A stretch of DNA of 33,072 nt from Clostridia bacterium (GTDB taxonomy: Bacteria; Bacillota; Clostridia; Oscillospirales; Acutalibacteraceae). The position numbers and the translations under genes are program-made. Below, piece after piece: positions 1 through 7,126 of the stretch. The notes beneath the pieces were generated by a model. The model did no database searches and had not been told where the DNA came from. It saw nothing but the letters and a program-made list of their open reading frames with translations. Numbering within the stretch: the first letter of the stretch is position 1; the number at the start of each line of letters is the position of its first letter. Where the stretch lies: assembly GCA_017474125.1 (NCBI GenBank), contig JAFVIF010000024.1, positions 1 through 33,072 of the forward strand, written 5' to 3'.

Positions 1-148
1 CGCATTCGACATCAAGAGACTTATTGAAATCGGAAGTTACAGAGGCCTTCGTCATCGTAAGGGCTTACCGGTTAGAGGACAGCGTTCCAAGACCAATGCC
101 CGTACCCGTAAGGGTCCCAAGAAGACCATTGCTAACAAGAAGAAATAA
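1..148 (+). CDS. rpsM: 30S ribosomal protein S13, C-terminal part
   Basis: Partial gene cut by the window start; the reading frame begins at base 2 and ends with TAA at 146-148. The 48 visible codons give the basic S13 tail: the segment [18 protein letters not shown] is the family's conserved 16S rRNA contact region, followed by a lysine-rich end. S13 sits in the head of the small subunit and contacts 16S rRNA and P-site tRNA. The next gene, rpsK, follows after 17 bases, as in the standard alpha operon. Identification is secure from the residues and the gene order. Confidence 0.97.
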   Translation, partial: AFDIKRLIEIGSYRGLRHRKGLPVRGQRSKTNARTRKGPKKTIANKKK

Positions 149-165
149 GTCAGGAGGAAGATAAT

Positions 166-567
166 ATGGCTACTGCTAAGGCTAAAACGACTTCTACTCG
201 TAGACGTCGCGAAAAGAAAAACATTGAACGTGGCGCCGCTCATATCCAGTCTACCTTCAACAACACAATCGTAACCATTACCGATTCTCAGGGTAACGCT
301 CTTTCTTGGGCTTCTGCCGGCGAGCTCGGTTTCAGAGGTTCCAGAAAATCTACTCCTTTTGCCGCTCAGAGCGCTGCAGAAACTGCTGCTAAGGCTGCAA
401 TGGAGCATGGTCTTAAGATTGTAGAAGTTTTTGTTAAAGGTCCCGGTGCTGGCCGTGAGGCTGCTATCCGTGCATTACAGTCTGCAGGACTTGAAGTTAC
501 TATGATTAAAGACGTAACTCCTATCCCGCACAACGGCTGCCGTCCTCCTAAGAGAAGACGTGTATAA
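166..567 (+). CDS. rpsK: 30S ribosomal protein S11
   Basis: Encodes 133 residues, close to the usual bacterial length of about 129. S11 is part of the small-subunit platform near the mRNA exit. Visible family features are the basic N-terminus, [15 protein letters not shown] at about residues 27-41, the [14 protein letters not shown] segment, and the C-terminal [20 protein letters not shown] ribosome binding site lies about 8 bases before ATG 166. It sits between rpsM and rpsD in the alpha operon and is presumably co-transcribed with them. Confidence 0.98.
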   Translation: MATAKAKTTSTRRRREKKNIERGAAHIQSTFNNTIVTITDSQGNALSWASAGELGFRGSRKSTPFAAQSAAETAAKAAMEHGLKIVEVFVKGPGAGREAAIRALQSAGLEVTMIKDVTPIPHNGCRPPKRRRV

Positions 568-591
568 CCGAATTTAATGGAGGTGTAAAAC

Positions 592-1218
592 ATGGCAAGA
601 TATACCGGTGCAGTTTGCAGACTTTGTCGCCGCGAAGGACAGAAATTGTTCTTAAAGGGTGAACGCTGCTATTCTGAAAAATGTTCCATTGCTGTAAGAG
701 CTTATGCTCCCGGTCAGCATGGTCAGGGACGTAAGAAGTCTTCCGAATACGGTCTTCAGCTTCGTGCTAAGCAGAAGGCACGTCGTTTCTACGGCGTTCA
801 GGAAGGTCAGTTCCGTCATTATTTTGAAATTGCTGAGAGAAAACAGGGTGTTACTGGTGAAAACCTCTTAAAGATTCTCGAGAGCCGTCTTGATAACGTT
901 GTATACAGAGTTGGTTTCGCTTCTTCCAGAGCTGAAGCCCGTCAGCTTATCGGACACGGTCACTTTGAGGTTAACGGCTCCAGAGTTGACATCGCTTCTT
1001 ATCTCTTAAAGGCAGGCGACGTTATCGCTATTTGCGAGAAGAGCAAGGCACTTGAGAAAATGAAGGGTGTAGTTGAAGCTAACGCTTCCAGACCTGCTCC
1101 TGCTTGGATCGACGTTGATAAGGATAAGTGCGAAGCAAAGATTATTGCTTTACCTGAGCGTGATCAGATTGATGCTCCCGTTGAGGAACAGCCCATCGTC
1201 GAATTCTACTCTAAGTAA
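592..1218 (+). CDS. rpsD: 30S ribosomal protein S4, zinc-binding type
   Basis: Encodes 208 residues, the normal S4 length. S4 nucleates 16S rRNA assembly and in some bacteria represses its own operon. Four cysteines in the N-terminal region (C9, C12, C26, C31) give the zinc-ribbon, C+ form of S4. The central S4 RNA-binding domain is seen around residues 95-155 ([28 protein letters not shown]). A GGAGGTG ribosome binding site precedes ATG 592. In the clostridial arrangement it lies directly before rpoA, whereas Bacillus subtilis has rpsD elsewhere. Confidence 0.98.
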   Translation: MARYTGAVCRLCRREGQKLFLKGERCYSEKCSIAVRAYAPGQHGQGRKKSSEYGLQLRAKQKARRFYGVQEGQFRHYFEIAERKQGVTGENLLKILESRLDNVVYRVGFASSRAEARQLIGHGHFEVNGSRVDIASYLLKAGDVIAICEKSKALEKMKGVVEANASRPAPAWIDVDKDKCEAKIIALPERDQIDAPVEEQPIVEFYSK

Positions 1219-1230
1219 TTAACTAACTGC

Positions 1231-1263
1231 AGTCGGATACTTTTCCGTATAATTTATCCGATT
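1231..1263 (+). other. small hairpin in the rpsD-rpoA gap
   Basis: Bases 1231-1239 pair with 1255-1263 (nine pairs, one of them G-T) around a 15-base loop. There is no T-run directly after it, so it is not a convincing terminator. It could be an mRNA structure affecting rpoA translation, an RNA processing site, or chance. The 81-base gap otherwise holds only the rpoA ribosome binding site. Confidence 0.35.
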
Positions 1264-1299
1264 ATTAAAAAATATATTTACGGAGAATGGAGCTTTTAA

Positions 1300-2250
1300 A
1301 TGATAGAGATTGAAAAGCCCAGAATAGAAACGCTTGAATTAACAGCCGATGGCACTTACGGTAAATTCGTTATGGAGCCTCTTGAAAGAGGCTATGCAAC
1401 AACACTCGGTAACAGTATGCGCAGAGTTCTTCTCTCCACACTTCCCGGTGCTGCTGTAACTACCGTTAAAATCGACGGTGTAGTACACGAGTTTTCCACC
1501 CTTCCCGGTGTAAAGGAAGAGGTTACCGAAATTATACTCAACATTAAGGGTCTTATTCCGAAGCTTCACGGCGACGCTCCTAAGACCGTATACGTTGAAG
1601 CTGAAGGTCCCTGTGTAGTTACAGGTGCCAGCATCAAGTGCGATTCTGAGGTTGAGATTTTAAATCCCGAACTGTACATTGCTACCCTCGGCGAGGGAGC
1701 CAAGCTCAATATGGAAATGACCATTGATAATGGCAGAGGCTACGTACAGGCCGATCAGAACAAGCCGGCGCAATCAGTTATCGGAGTTATCCCCGTTGAT
1801 TCGATTTTCACCCCTGTATTAAAGGTTAATCCTACTGTTGACAATACCCGTGTTGGTAAGGTTACAGACAAGGGTCGCCTAACTTTAGAGGTGTGGACCG
1901 ACGGCTCCATCAAAGCAAACGAAGCAGTTTCTTTATCTGCGAAAATCCTTATGGAGCATTTTGAACTCTTCCTTGAGCTCACTGAGGGCGCAAGTGAAAC
2001 CGAGAGCATTATGGCTGTTAAGGGTGAAAACGATAATGAGAAGGTTCTCAATATGACTATTGAAGAGCTTGATCTTTCTGTTCGTAGCTTCAACTGCTTG
2101 AAGCGTGCAGGCATCAATACGGTAGAGGACCTTATCAATAAGTCCGAAGAGGATATGATGAAGGTTAGAAACCTCGGCCGTAAATCGCTTGAAGAGGTTA
2201 TTGCAAAGCTTAATTCCTTTGGCTATAGCCTTAAGAGTGACGACGAATAA
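1300..2250 (+). CDS. rpoA: DNA-directed RNA polymerase alpha subunit
   Basis: Encodes 316 residues, the expected length. The N-terminal assembly domain covers about residues 1-230 and contains the dimerisation segment [19 protein letters not shown] short linker follows. The C-terminal domain (about 250-310) binds UP elements and activators and has the helix-hairpin-helix signature [14 protein letters not shown] 1300 is preceded by a CGGAGAATGGAG purine stretch that can serve as ribosome binding site. It is followed by rplQ after 19 bases, the canonical order. Confidence 0.98.
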   Translation: MIEIEKPRIETLELTADGTYGKFVMEPLERGYATTLGNSMRRVLLSTLPGAAVTTVKIDGVVHEFSTLPGVKEEVTEIILNIKGLIPKLHGDAPKTVYVEAEGPCVVTGASIKCDSEVEILNPELYIATLGEGAKLNMEMTIDNGRGYVQADQNKPAQSVIGVIPVDSIFTPVLKVNPTVDNTRVGKVTDKGRLTLEVWTDGSIKANEAVSLSAKILMEHFELFLELTEGASETESIMAVKGENDNEKVLNMTIEELDLSVRSFNCLKRAGINTVEDLINKSEEDMMKVRNLGRKSLEEVIAKLNSFGYSLKSDDE

Positions 2251-2269
2251 TAGTAAGGAGTGAATATCC

Positions 2270-2611
2270 ATGCCCGGTACTAGAAAACTCGGCAGAACCA
2301 GTGATCACAGAACTGCTATGCTCAGAGCAATGGTAACCTTCCTGCTTGAAAATGGCAAGATTGAAACAACCGTTACTCGTGCTAAGGAAGTTCGTGCAAT
2401 GGCTGAAAAATATATTACACTCGCTAAAGATAACAGCTTACACAGCAAGCGTCAGGCTTATGCTTTCATAACCAAGGGTGACGTTGTAAAGAAGCTTTAC
2501 GACGAAATCGCTCCCCGTTATGCTGACAGAAACGGCGGTTACTGCCGTATCACCAAGACCGGCCCCCGCCGCGGTGATGCTGCTGAGATGGCTATTATTG
2601 AGTTAATATAA
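2270..2611 (+). CDS. rplQ: 50S ribosomal protein L17
   Basis: Encodes 113 residues, a typical bacterial length. The start [20 protein letters not shown] is the conserved L17 N-terminus, and [16 protein letters not shown] ends the protein as expected. L17 lies near the peptide exit tunnel of the large subunit. An AAGGAG site lies about 9 bases before ATG 2270. It is the last gene of the alpha operon and a strong terminator follows at 2686-2718. Confidence 0.98.
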   Translation: MPGTRKLGRTSDHRTAMLRAMVTFLLENGKIETTVTRAKEVRAMAEKYITLAKDNSLHSKRQAYAFITKGDVVKKLYDEIAPRYADRNGGYCRITKTGPRRGDAAEMAIIELI

Positions 2612-2685
2612 TCTGCTTCTTTGGTCATCACGTTGTAAAGCAGTAATCTGTTTTGTAAAGTGACGACTAAGGTAATTTGGTTCTT

Positions 2686-2718
2686 AAAAACCCCTCTGTT
2701 ATAAACAGAGGGGTTTTT
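2686..2718 (+). terminator. terminator of the ribosomal alpha operon
   Basis: Perfect 15-bp stem (2686-2700 with 2704-2718), three-base loop ATA, and five T on the 3' side of the stem. It lies 75 bases after the rplQ stop. I see no gene in 2612-2685. Confidence 0.93.
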
Positions 2719-2769
2719 GTCGTAACATTTAAACTGTAATTGCCTTTAGCTTGGCAGGTATTATTTTTC

Positions 2770-2798
2770 TTTACATTTTATTTTTAATATGGTATACT
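2770..2798 (+). promoter_or_regulatory. sigma-A type promoter of the SulP-CHR operon
   Basis: TTTACA at 2770-2775, a 17-base spacer and TATACT at 2793-2798. Transcription should begin near 2805. This rules out translation from the upstream in-frame ATG at 2789, which lies within the promoter. Confidence 0.8.
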
Positions 2799-2824
2799 TT
2801 CCCTTGTTGAAAAGGGGATTATTT

Positions 2825-4114
2825 ATGAAAAGCTTTTATTTAAAACCTAAATTTTTCGAAACCTTAAAGGGGTACAACGGCAATCAGCTTGTAAAAGATT
2901 TAACCGCAGGCATAATAGTTGCTATTATTGCCTTGCCGCTGTCTATTGCTTTGGCGCTTGCGTCGGGTGTCGAGCCTGCTCAGGGTATTTATACCGCTAT
3001 AGCCGCAGGCTTCTTCGTTGCTCTTTTAGGCGGAAGCAGAGTACAAATTGCAGGCCCTACGGCCGCCTTTGCAACCATTGTTGCGGGAGTCGTTGCAAAA
3101 CAGGGAATGAGCGGCTTGTTTATTGCTACCGTGCTTGCAGGTATTATACTTATTCTTATGGGTATATTAAAGCTGGGAAGCCTTATCCGTTTTATACCTA
3201 AAACTGTAACCGTAGGCTTTACGGGAGGTATTGCCGTAACTATTTTCATAGGACAAATTAAGGATTTTTTAGGCTTAACCTATGCAGAGGGTGTAAGGCC
3301 TATTGAAACTGCCGAAAAAATCGAGGCAAATATCCACCATATTTCTTCCTTTAGGTGGGAGGCTCTTCTTATTGGTGTAATAAGCCTTTTGGTGCTTATT
3401 TTTTATCCAAAGCTTGAAAAGAAAATTCCGCCTTCGCTTATTGCCGTAATAATCGGAGCTCTGCTTGTAGGTCTTGTTCCGCTTTTTTCGGCAGGCGTTT
3501 CTACTATCGGTGACCTTTATACCATTCCCTCGGGACTTCCAAAAGTGGATTTCGGCGGTATGGATTTCAGCCTTGAAAAAACAATCGCCGTGCTTCCAAA
3601 TGCCGTTACCATTGCGCTTCTTGCAGGCGTTGAATCACTTCTTTCCTGCGTTGTTGCCGACGGTATGATAAACGATAAGCATAATTCAAACTCGGAACTT
3701 GTGGCTCAGGGTGTTGCCAATATTGCTTCGGTGCTTTTCGGCGGTATTCCCGCTACGGGCGCTATTGCAAGAACCGCCGCAAATATTAAAAACGGCGGCA
3801 AAACTCCCGTTGCAGGTATGGTGCATTCGGTGGTGCTGCTTTTAGTGCTTTTATTCCTTATGCCTTATGCCGAGCTTATTCCTATGCCCGTAATTGCCGC
3901 AATTTTGTTTGTTGTGGCTTATAATATGAGTGAGTGGCGTCATTTTGTCGCTATTTATAAAACCAAACGTATTGACGATATTTTGGTGCTTACCGTAACC
4001 TTCGTGCTTACCGTAGTATTTGATCTTGTGGTTGCTATAGTTGTTGGAATGGTTCTTTACGGTATTACTTTAATTATAAAAAAATTAAGCAAAAAAGAGG
4101 GTGCTGAAAATTAA
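2825..4114 (+). CDS. SulP family anion permease, STAS-less
   Basis: Membrane transporter of the SulP/SLC26 family, which moves sulfate, bicarbonate or other anions. The start is ATG 2825 (429 residues) with GGGG at 2814-2817 before it. An ORF extending to 2789 would overlap the promoter. Family features near the N-terminus are DLTAGIIVAIIALPLSIALA, ASGVEPAQGIYTA and GGSRVQIAGPTAAF, followed by many hydrophobic segments. The protein ends at KKLSKKEGAEN shortly after the last membrane span, so the cytoplasmic STAS domain usual in SulP proteins is absent. It is co-transcribed with two CHR genes, which suggests an oxyanion, though the substrate cannot be predicted. Confidence 0.9.
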   Translation: MKSFYLKPKFFETLKGYNGNQLVKDLTAGIIVAIIALPLSIALALASGVEPAQGIYTAIAAGFFVALLGGSRVQIAGPTAAFATIVAGVVAKQGMSGLFIATVLAGIILILMGILKLGSLIRFIPKTVTVGFTGGIAVTIFIGQIKDFLGLTYAEGVRPIETAEKIEANIHHISSFRWEALLIGVISLLVLIFYPKLEKKIPPSLIAVIIGALLVGLVPLFSAGVSTIGDLYTIPSGLPKVDFGGMDFSLEKTIAVLPNAVTIALLAGVESLLSCVVADGMINDKHNSNSELVAQGVANIASVLFGGIPATGAIARTAANIKNGGKTPVAGMVHSVVLLLVLLFLMPYAELIPMPVIAAILFVVAYNMSEWRHFVAIYKTKRIDDILVLTVTFVLTVVFDLVVAIVVGMVLYGITLIIKKLSKKEGAEN

Positions 4115-4670
4115 AGATAAAATTAAAAAAGCGTTACAGCTATTTGTTGTATTTTTCAAAATAGGAGCTTTTACCTTTGGCGGCGGTTATGCTATGATTC
4201 CTCTTATTCAGCACGAAATTGCCGAAAATAAAAAATGGGTAACCGAAGACGATATTTTAGAGATTATTGCTATTTCAGAGTCTACCCCCGGCCCTATAGC
4301 AATAAACTCCGCCACCTTCGTAGGATATAGAGTATGCGGCTTCTGGGGAAGCTTCTTTGCCACCTTAGGTGTCGTGCTTCCTTCCTTTTTAATAATACTT
4401 GCTATTTCTGCGGTGCTTAGCGAGTTTGGTGATTTAAAGCCGGTTAAATACGCCTTTAACGGTATAAGAGCAGGCGTTTTGGCATTACTTTTTAAAGCGC
4501 TTTGGACTATGTATAAAAAGTGCCCCAAGGGCGCGGTATCCTATATAGTTATGGCTTTTTCTTTCCTGCTTACCGCAATTCTTGATATCCCCGTGCTTTA
4601 CGTTCTTATCGGTTGCGCGGTGTTCGGTCTTGTTACCTCTATTATTGTTGATAGGAGGAATAAGACGTGA
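4101..4670 (+). CDS. CHR family (chromate transporter) half-size subunit 1
   Basis: Short-chain CHR membrane protein of up to 189 residues. The hallmark segments are FFKIGAFTFGGGYAMIPLI and ESTPGPIAIN; hydrophobic spans follow. CHR proteins export chromate in resistant bacteria and may handle sulfate-like anions in others. Half-size members act as pairs, and the second copy overlaps this one by 4 bases. The start is uncertain: GTG 4101 overlaps the SulP end by 14 bases but has its purine-rich site (AAGAGG, 4095-4100) directly against it. An ATT at 4110 has better spacing and would give a typical N-terminus, so the listed 5' end may be 9 bases too early. Confidence 0.9.
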   Translation: MLKIKDKIKKALQLFVVFFKIGAFTFGGGYAMIPLIQHEIAENKKWVTEDDILEIIAISESTPGPIAINSATFVGYRVCGFWGSFFATLGVVLPSFLIILAISAVLSEFGDLKPVKYAFNGIRAGVLALLFKALWTMYKKCPKGAVSYIVMAFSFLLTAILDIPVLYVLIGCAVFGLVTSIIVDRRNKT

Positions 4671-5236
4671 TATATCTTGAACTGTTTCTCACCTTTTTTA
4701 AAATAGGTCTTTTTACCTTTGGCGGCGGTTACGCCATGCTTCCTCTTATTGAGGAGGAAATTACCGCTAATGGTTGGATGGCCTTAGAACAGCTTGTCAA
4801 CTTTATTGCTGTCAGCGAATCCACTCCGGGTCCCTTTGCCATAAATATTGCCACCTACGTTGGCAGTCAAGTGGCACCCATTGGTGTTTTTGGCTCTGCC
4901 TGTGCAACCCTCGGTGTGGTTATGCCGTCCTTTATAATAATTCTTATAGTTGCTAAAATTTATGATAAATTTAAAAACAGCAAAACAGTAAAGGGTGTAA
5001 TGACAGGCCTTAAGCCTGCGGTAGTGGGACTTATAGCAAACGCTATTATTTCTATTGCAATAAGCGTTTTCTTCCCCGTCTCCTTAGTAAGCCTTTCGGT
5101 TTTCAAAACTCTGCAGTTTTATGTAAGCCTTGCAATTTTTGGGGTTTGTACACTTCTTGCATTTAAAAAGGTGCATCCCATAATAATTATCCTGCTCTCT
5201 GCCGTTGTAGGTATAGCAACGGGATATTTGCTGTAA
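4667..5236 (+). CDS. CHR family (chromate transporter) half-size subunit 2
   Basis: Second short-chain CHR protein, 189 residues, starting at GTG 4667 with AGGAGG at 4653-4658. It overlaps the first CHR gene by 4 bases, which implies coupled translation. It repeats the signature pattern (FFKIGLFTFGGGYAMLPLI, then ESTPGPFAIN), followed by several hydrophobic segments. Paired half-size CHR proteins are known in Bacillus subtilis (ywrA/ywrB) and are thought to assemble with opposite topology. The pairing with a SulP gene suggests a combined uptake/export or homeostasis role for an oxyanion. That is inference. Confidence 0.92.
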   Translation: MIYLELFLTFFKIGLFTFGGGYAMLPLIEEEITANGWMALEQLVNFIAVSESTPGPFAINIATYVGSQVAPIGVFGSACATLGVVMPSFIIILIVAKIYDKFKNSKTVKGVMTGLKPAVVGLIANAIISIAISVFFPVSLVSLSVFKTLQFYVSLAIFGVCTLLAFKKVHPIIIILLSAVVGIATGYLL

Positions 5237-5237
5237 A

Positions 5238-5269
5238 AAAAGAACGTCATCAACCGATGGCGTTCTTTT
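5238..5269. terminator. bidirectional terminator between CHR operon and MBL gene
   Basis: A 14-bp stem (5238-5251 with 5256-5269, one G-T pair), loop AACC, with A-rich and T-rich ends so it can act on both strands. The stop codon of the minus-strand MBL gene (5250-5252) lies inside the stem. Confidence 0.9.
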
Positions 5270-6125
5270 CTTTTATAATTAAATCAATCATAATACCGGT
5301 GTTAAGCTCCATTGCGTCAACAGGGTATATTTCTTTTATATAACCGTGGTAGTATTTATCTTTAAAAAACTGTAGCGCATCGGCTTTACTGCCGCCGTTT
5401 TTAATAATATCCACAATGCCCTCATAGGTTTCCTTTGCGCTTTTTTCCGAAAGGCTTAAAAAGATTTTTGTTGTATCTTCACTTATAAGACCGTAGTGAG
5501 GAATTACCATTTGTTTAACGCTTAATTTTTTTGCTTTTTTTATGGAGTCAAAAGCCGCGTCTGTTCCAATAAGAATAGAAGGCACTACCCCTTCTTTTCC
5601 GTCGTAAACGCCGAGGGTTTCACTGCTTAAAAGTAAGCCTAATTCTTCAATATAATAACCGAATGAGCAGCGGGTGTGACCGGGAAGGTGAATAGCGGAA
5701 ATATTTAAATCGCCTACAGTAAAGCGGTCGCCGTCTTTTAACGCTATATCCACCTTTAATTGGTCGAAAAGGTCGTCGTATTCCTTTACCCCGCATTTAT
5801 TTGCGAATTTTCTGTCCATTTCACGCATAAGAGCCTTAGCGGAATTCTTTTTGAATATCTTTTCGGCATATTCGCCCGCGTAAACCGTTGCTTTTGGAAA
5901 ACGTTTTAGTATATAAGGAGCTCCCGCGGCGTGGTCGTAGTGAGAATGAGTTAGTAAAATAGCGTCTAAATTTCGTTCTCCAAGGATTTTTTTAATATTA
6001 TCACTAACTTTATAACCTGTAAAAGCAAAGCCTGTATCGTACAAAACGGCGGTGTTTTTATATTCTATTAAAAAGGCGGCGTCGCCCGGTAAAGCCCTTA
6101 CGTCTGTAACTTTAAAATTATTCAA
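5250..6125 (-). CDS. MBL-fold metallo-hydrolase
   Basis: Encodes 291 residues of a metallo-beta-lactamase fold hydrolase. The metal-binding motif HSHYDH is at residues 60-65, a further histidine is at 150 (LPGHTRCSFG), and an IPHYG histidine is near the C-terminal third. At about 169 the sequence reads SSET where many relatives have an aspartate, so a bridging-metal ligand may differ. Translation starts at TTG 6125, within the last codons of the upstream 57-residue gene; a GGAG about 10 bases before supports this. The substrate is unknown; the fold covers thioesterases, lactonases, nucleases and others. Confidence 0.88.
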   Translation of the reverse strand: MNNFKVTDVRALPGDAAFLIEYKNTAVLYDTGFAFTGYKVSDNIKKILGERNLDAILLTHSHYDHAAGAPYILKRFPKATVYAGEYAEKIFKKNSAKALMREMDRKFANKCGVKEYDDLFDQLKVDIALKDGDRFTVGDLNISAIHLPGHTRCSFGYYIEELGLLLSSETLGVYDGKEGVVPSILIGTDAAFDSIKKAKKLSVKQMVIPHYGLISEDTTKIFLSLSEKSAKETYEGIVDIIKNGGSKADALQFFKDKYYHGYIKEIYPVDAMELNTGIMIDLIIKEKNAIG

Positions 6126-6291
6126 TTATAGTATACTCCATCATTTCGTAATGTAGCTTGGTGCCAACGTCAACACCGTCGGGCAGTAAAAACAGCGCGA
6201 TAAAAATATCCTCGTCGACTTTGTTACTTAAATCGTGAAGATAAGCGTATTCGCCTTCAATTTTAGAAATAATATAATCCTTAGGCTCCAT
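6118..6291 (-). CDS. small DUF3006-like protein (57 aa)
   Basis: A small gene too short for most ORF lists: ATG at 6291, TAA at 6118-6120, with AAGGAG about 7 bases upstream and a good promoter before that. The protein begins MEPKDYIISKIEGEYAYLHD and contains LLPDGVDVGTKLHYEM. This pattern resembles DUF3006 proteins, which have an EG-x-A/Y-x-L strand followed by LLP-G---GD-L and commonly neighbour MBL-fold hydrolases. It overlaps the MBL start by 8 bases, so the two are probably translationally coupled. The molecular role is unknown. Family assignment is by eye and moderate in confidence. Confidence 0.75.
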   Translation of the reverse strand: MEPKDYIISKIEGEYAYLHDLSNKVDEDIFIALFLLPDGVDVGTKLHYEMMEYTIIE

Positions 6292-6313
6292 TAAACCACT
6301 CCTTAACGAAAAA

Positions 6314-6342
6314 ATTATACCACACTCTTATTTTTAAGGCAA
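6314..6342 (-). promoter_or_regulatory. promoter of the DUF3006-like/MBL operon
   Basis: On the minus strand TTGCCT (6342-6337), a 17-base spacer, and TATAAT (6319-6314) preceded by TGG, an extended -10. It lies 22 bases upstream of the 57-residue gene's ATG. Confidence 0.8.
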
Positions 6343-6367
6343 GAGGGGCTCCTTGCAGGAATAATAT

Positions 6368-6424
6368 AAAAAACAACCCTTGAGTCAAACACGGTAAGGA
6401 AGTGTGACACAAGGGTTGTTTTTT
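6368..6424. terminator. terminator after the sensor/ABC operon
   Basis: A 15-bp perfect stem (6368-6382 with 6410-6424) with A-run and T-run ends. The 27-base loop can form a second, bulged pairing (GTC-ACAC with GTGT-GAC). On the minus strand it closes the long run ending with the DUF218 gene. It could also work on the plus strand. Confidence 0.85.
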
Positions 6425-6437
6425 TGCTAATAAACGT

Positions 6438-7115
6438 TTAATCGTTTGTTAAATTTCCGTCGCCTGAAATTGGGATGGCGTCGCCTAAGTATTTAGGCTT
6501 GGGCTTAAAGAGTGTATAAATAAAATCTTTGTTCCTTGCGGCGATTTCTCTTATTTCTCTAAAGGTTTGTCCGCCGTAGGTGTGATAGTCACTTGCTACT
6601 CCGTAAGCCTCTATGCCCAATTCCTCGGCAATATGCAACGCGCGATAAAGATGGTATTTTTGCGTTACAATGATTATTTTTTCAGCGCCGAATATTTCCT
6701 TGGCACGATACAGACTGTCGTAGGTGGAAAAGCCTGCATGGTCCATAAAAACGTCTTTTGAGGGAATACCGCGGTCAACTGCGAAGTCTTTCATGGTTTG
6801 AACCTCGTTATAGGTGTGCTGTCCGTGGTCTCCGCTCATTAATAGCTTTGGCGCGGCACCGCTTTCGTAAAGCTCAACCCCTCGTTTAAGTCGGTCGGCA
6901 AGCATATTGCTTGGAACACCGTTTGCCTTTACGAGACAGCCGAGCACCAATATACAGTCTACGTTTTCAAGCTTTGCGGCTTGTTCGGTTGTTATAATCC
7001 TATCCTTGGTGCTTGACTTTACGTAGCCGTTAATACAAAGGGCGGCAATGCCGAAAACGAGTATAACACAAATTAAGGTAACAAATAACTTTTTTAAAAA
7101 ACGTGATTTTTTCAT
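6438..7115 (-). CDS. DUF218 (SanA/YdcF-type) membrane-anchored protein
   Basis: Encodes 225 residues. An N-terminal membrane anchor covers about residues 8-30 and the rest is a DUF218 domain: CILVLGCLV, MLADRLKRGVELY, KLLMSGDHG, and TQKYHLYRALHIAEELGI. The family includes SanA, linked to envelope permeability and vancomycin sensitivity in enterobacteria, and YdcF. The biochemical activity is not established. ATG 7115 has AAAGGAG upstream. It follows the ABC permease stop by 11 bases, so it is probably part of the sensor/ABC operon and points to an envelope role. Confidence 0.88.
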   Translation of the reverse strand: MKKSRFLKKLFVTLICVILVFGIAALCINGYVKSSTKDRIITTEQAAKLENVDCILVLGCLVKANGVPSNMLADRLKRGVELYESGAAPKLLMSGDHGQHTYNEVQTMKDFAVDRGIPSKDVFMDHAGFSTYDSLYRAKEIFGAEKIIIVTQKYHLYRALHIAEELGIEAYGVASDYHTYGGQTFREIREIAARNKDFIYTLFKPKPKYLGDAIPISGDGNLTND

Positions 7116-7126
7116 AATTGCTCCTT

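Noticed and set aside
1240..1254. TATAAT-like box before rpoA
   Set aside because: The sequence 1248-1253 matches a -10 but no usable -35 lies 16-18 bases upstream, so a separate rpoA promoter is not supported.
2789..2824. Upstream in-frame ATG extending the SulP gene
   Set aside because: It overlaps the -10 box of a good promoter; ATG 2825 has a proper ribosome binding site.
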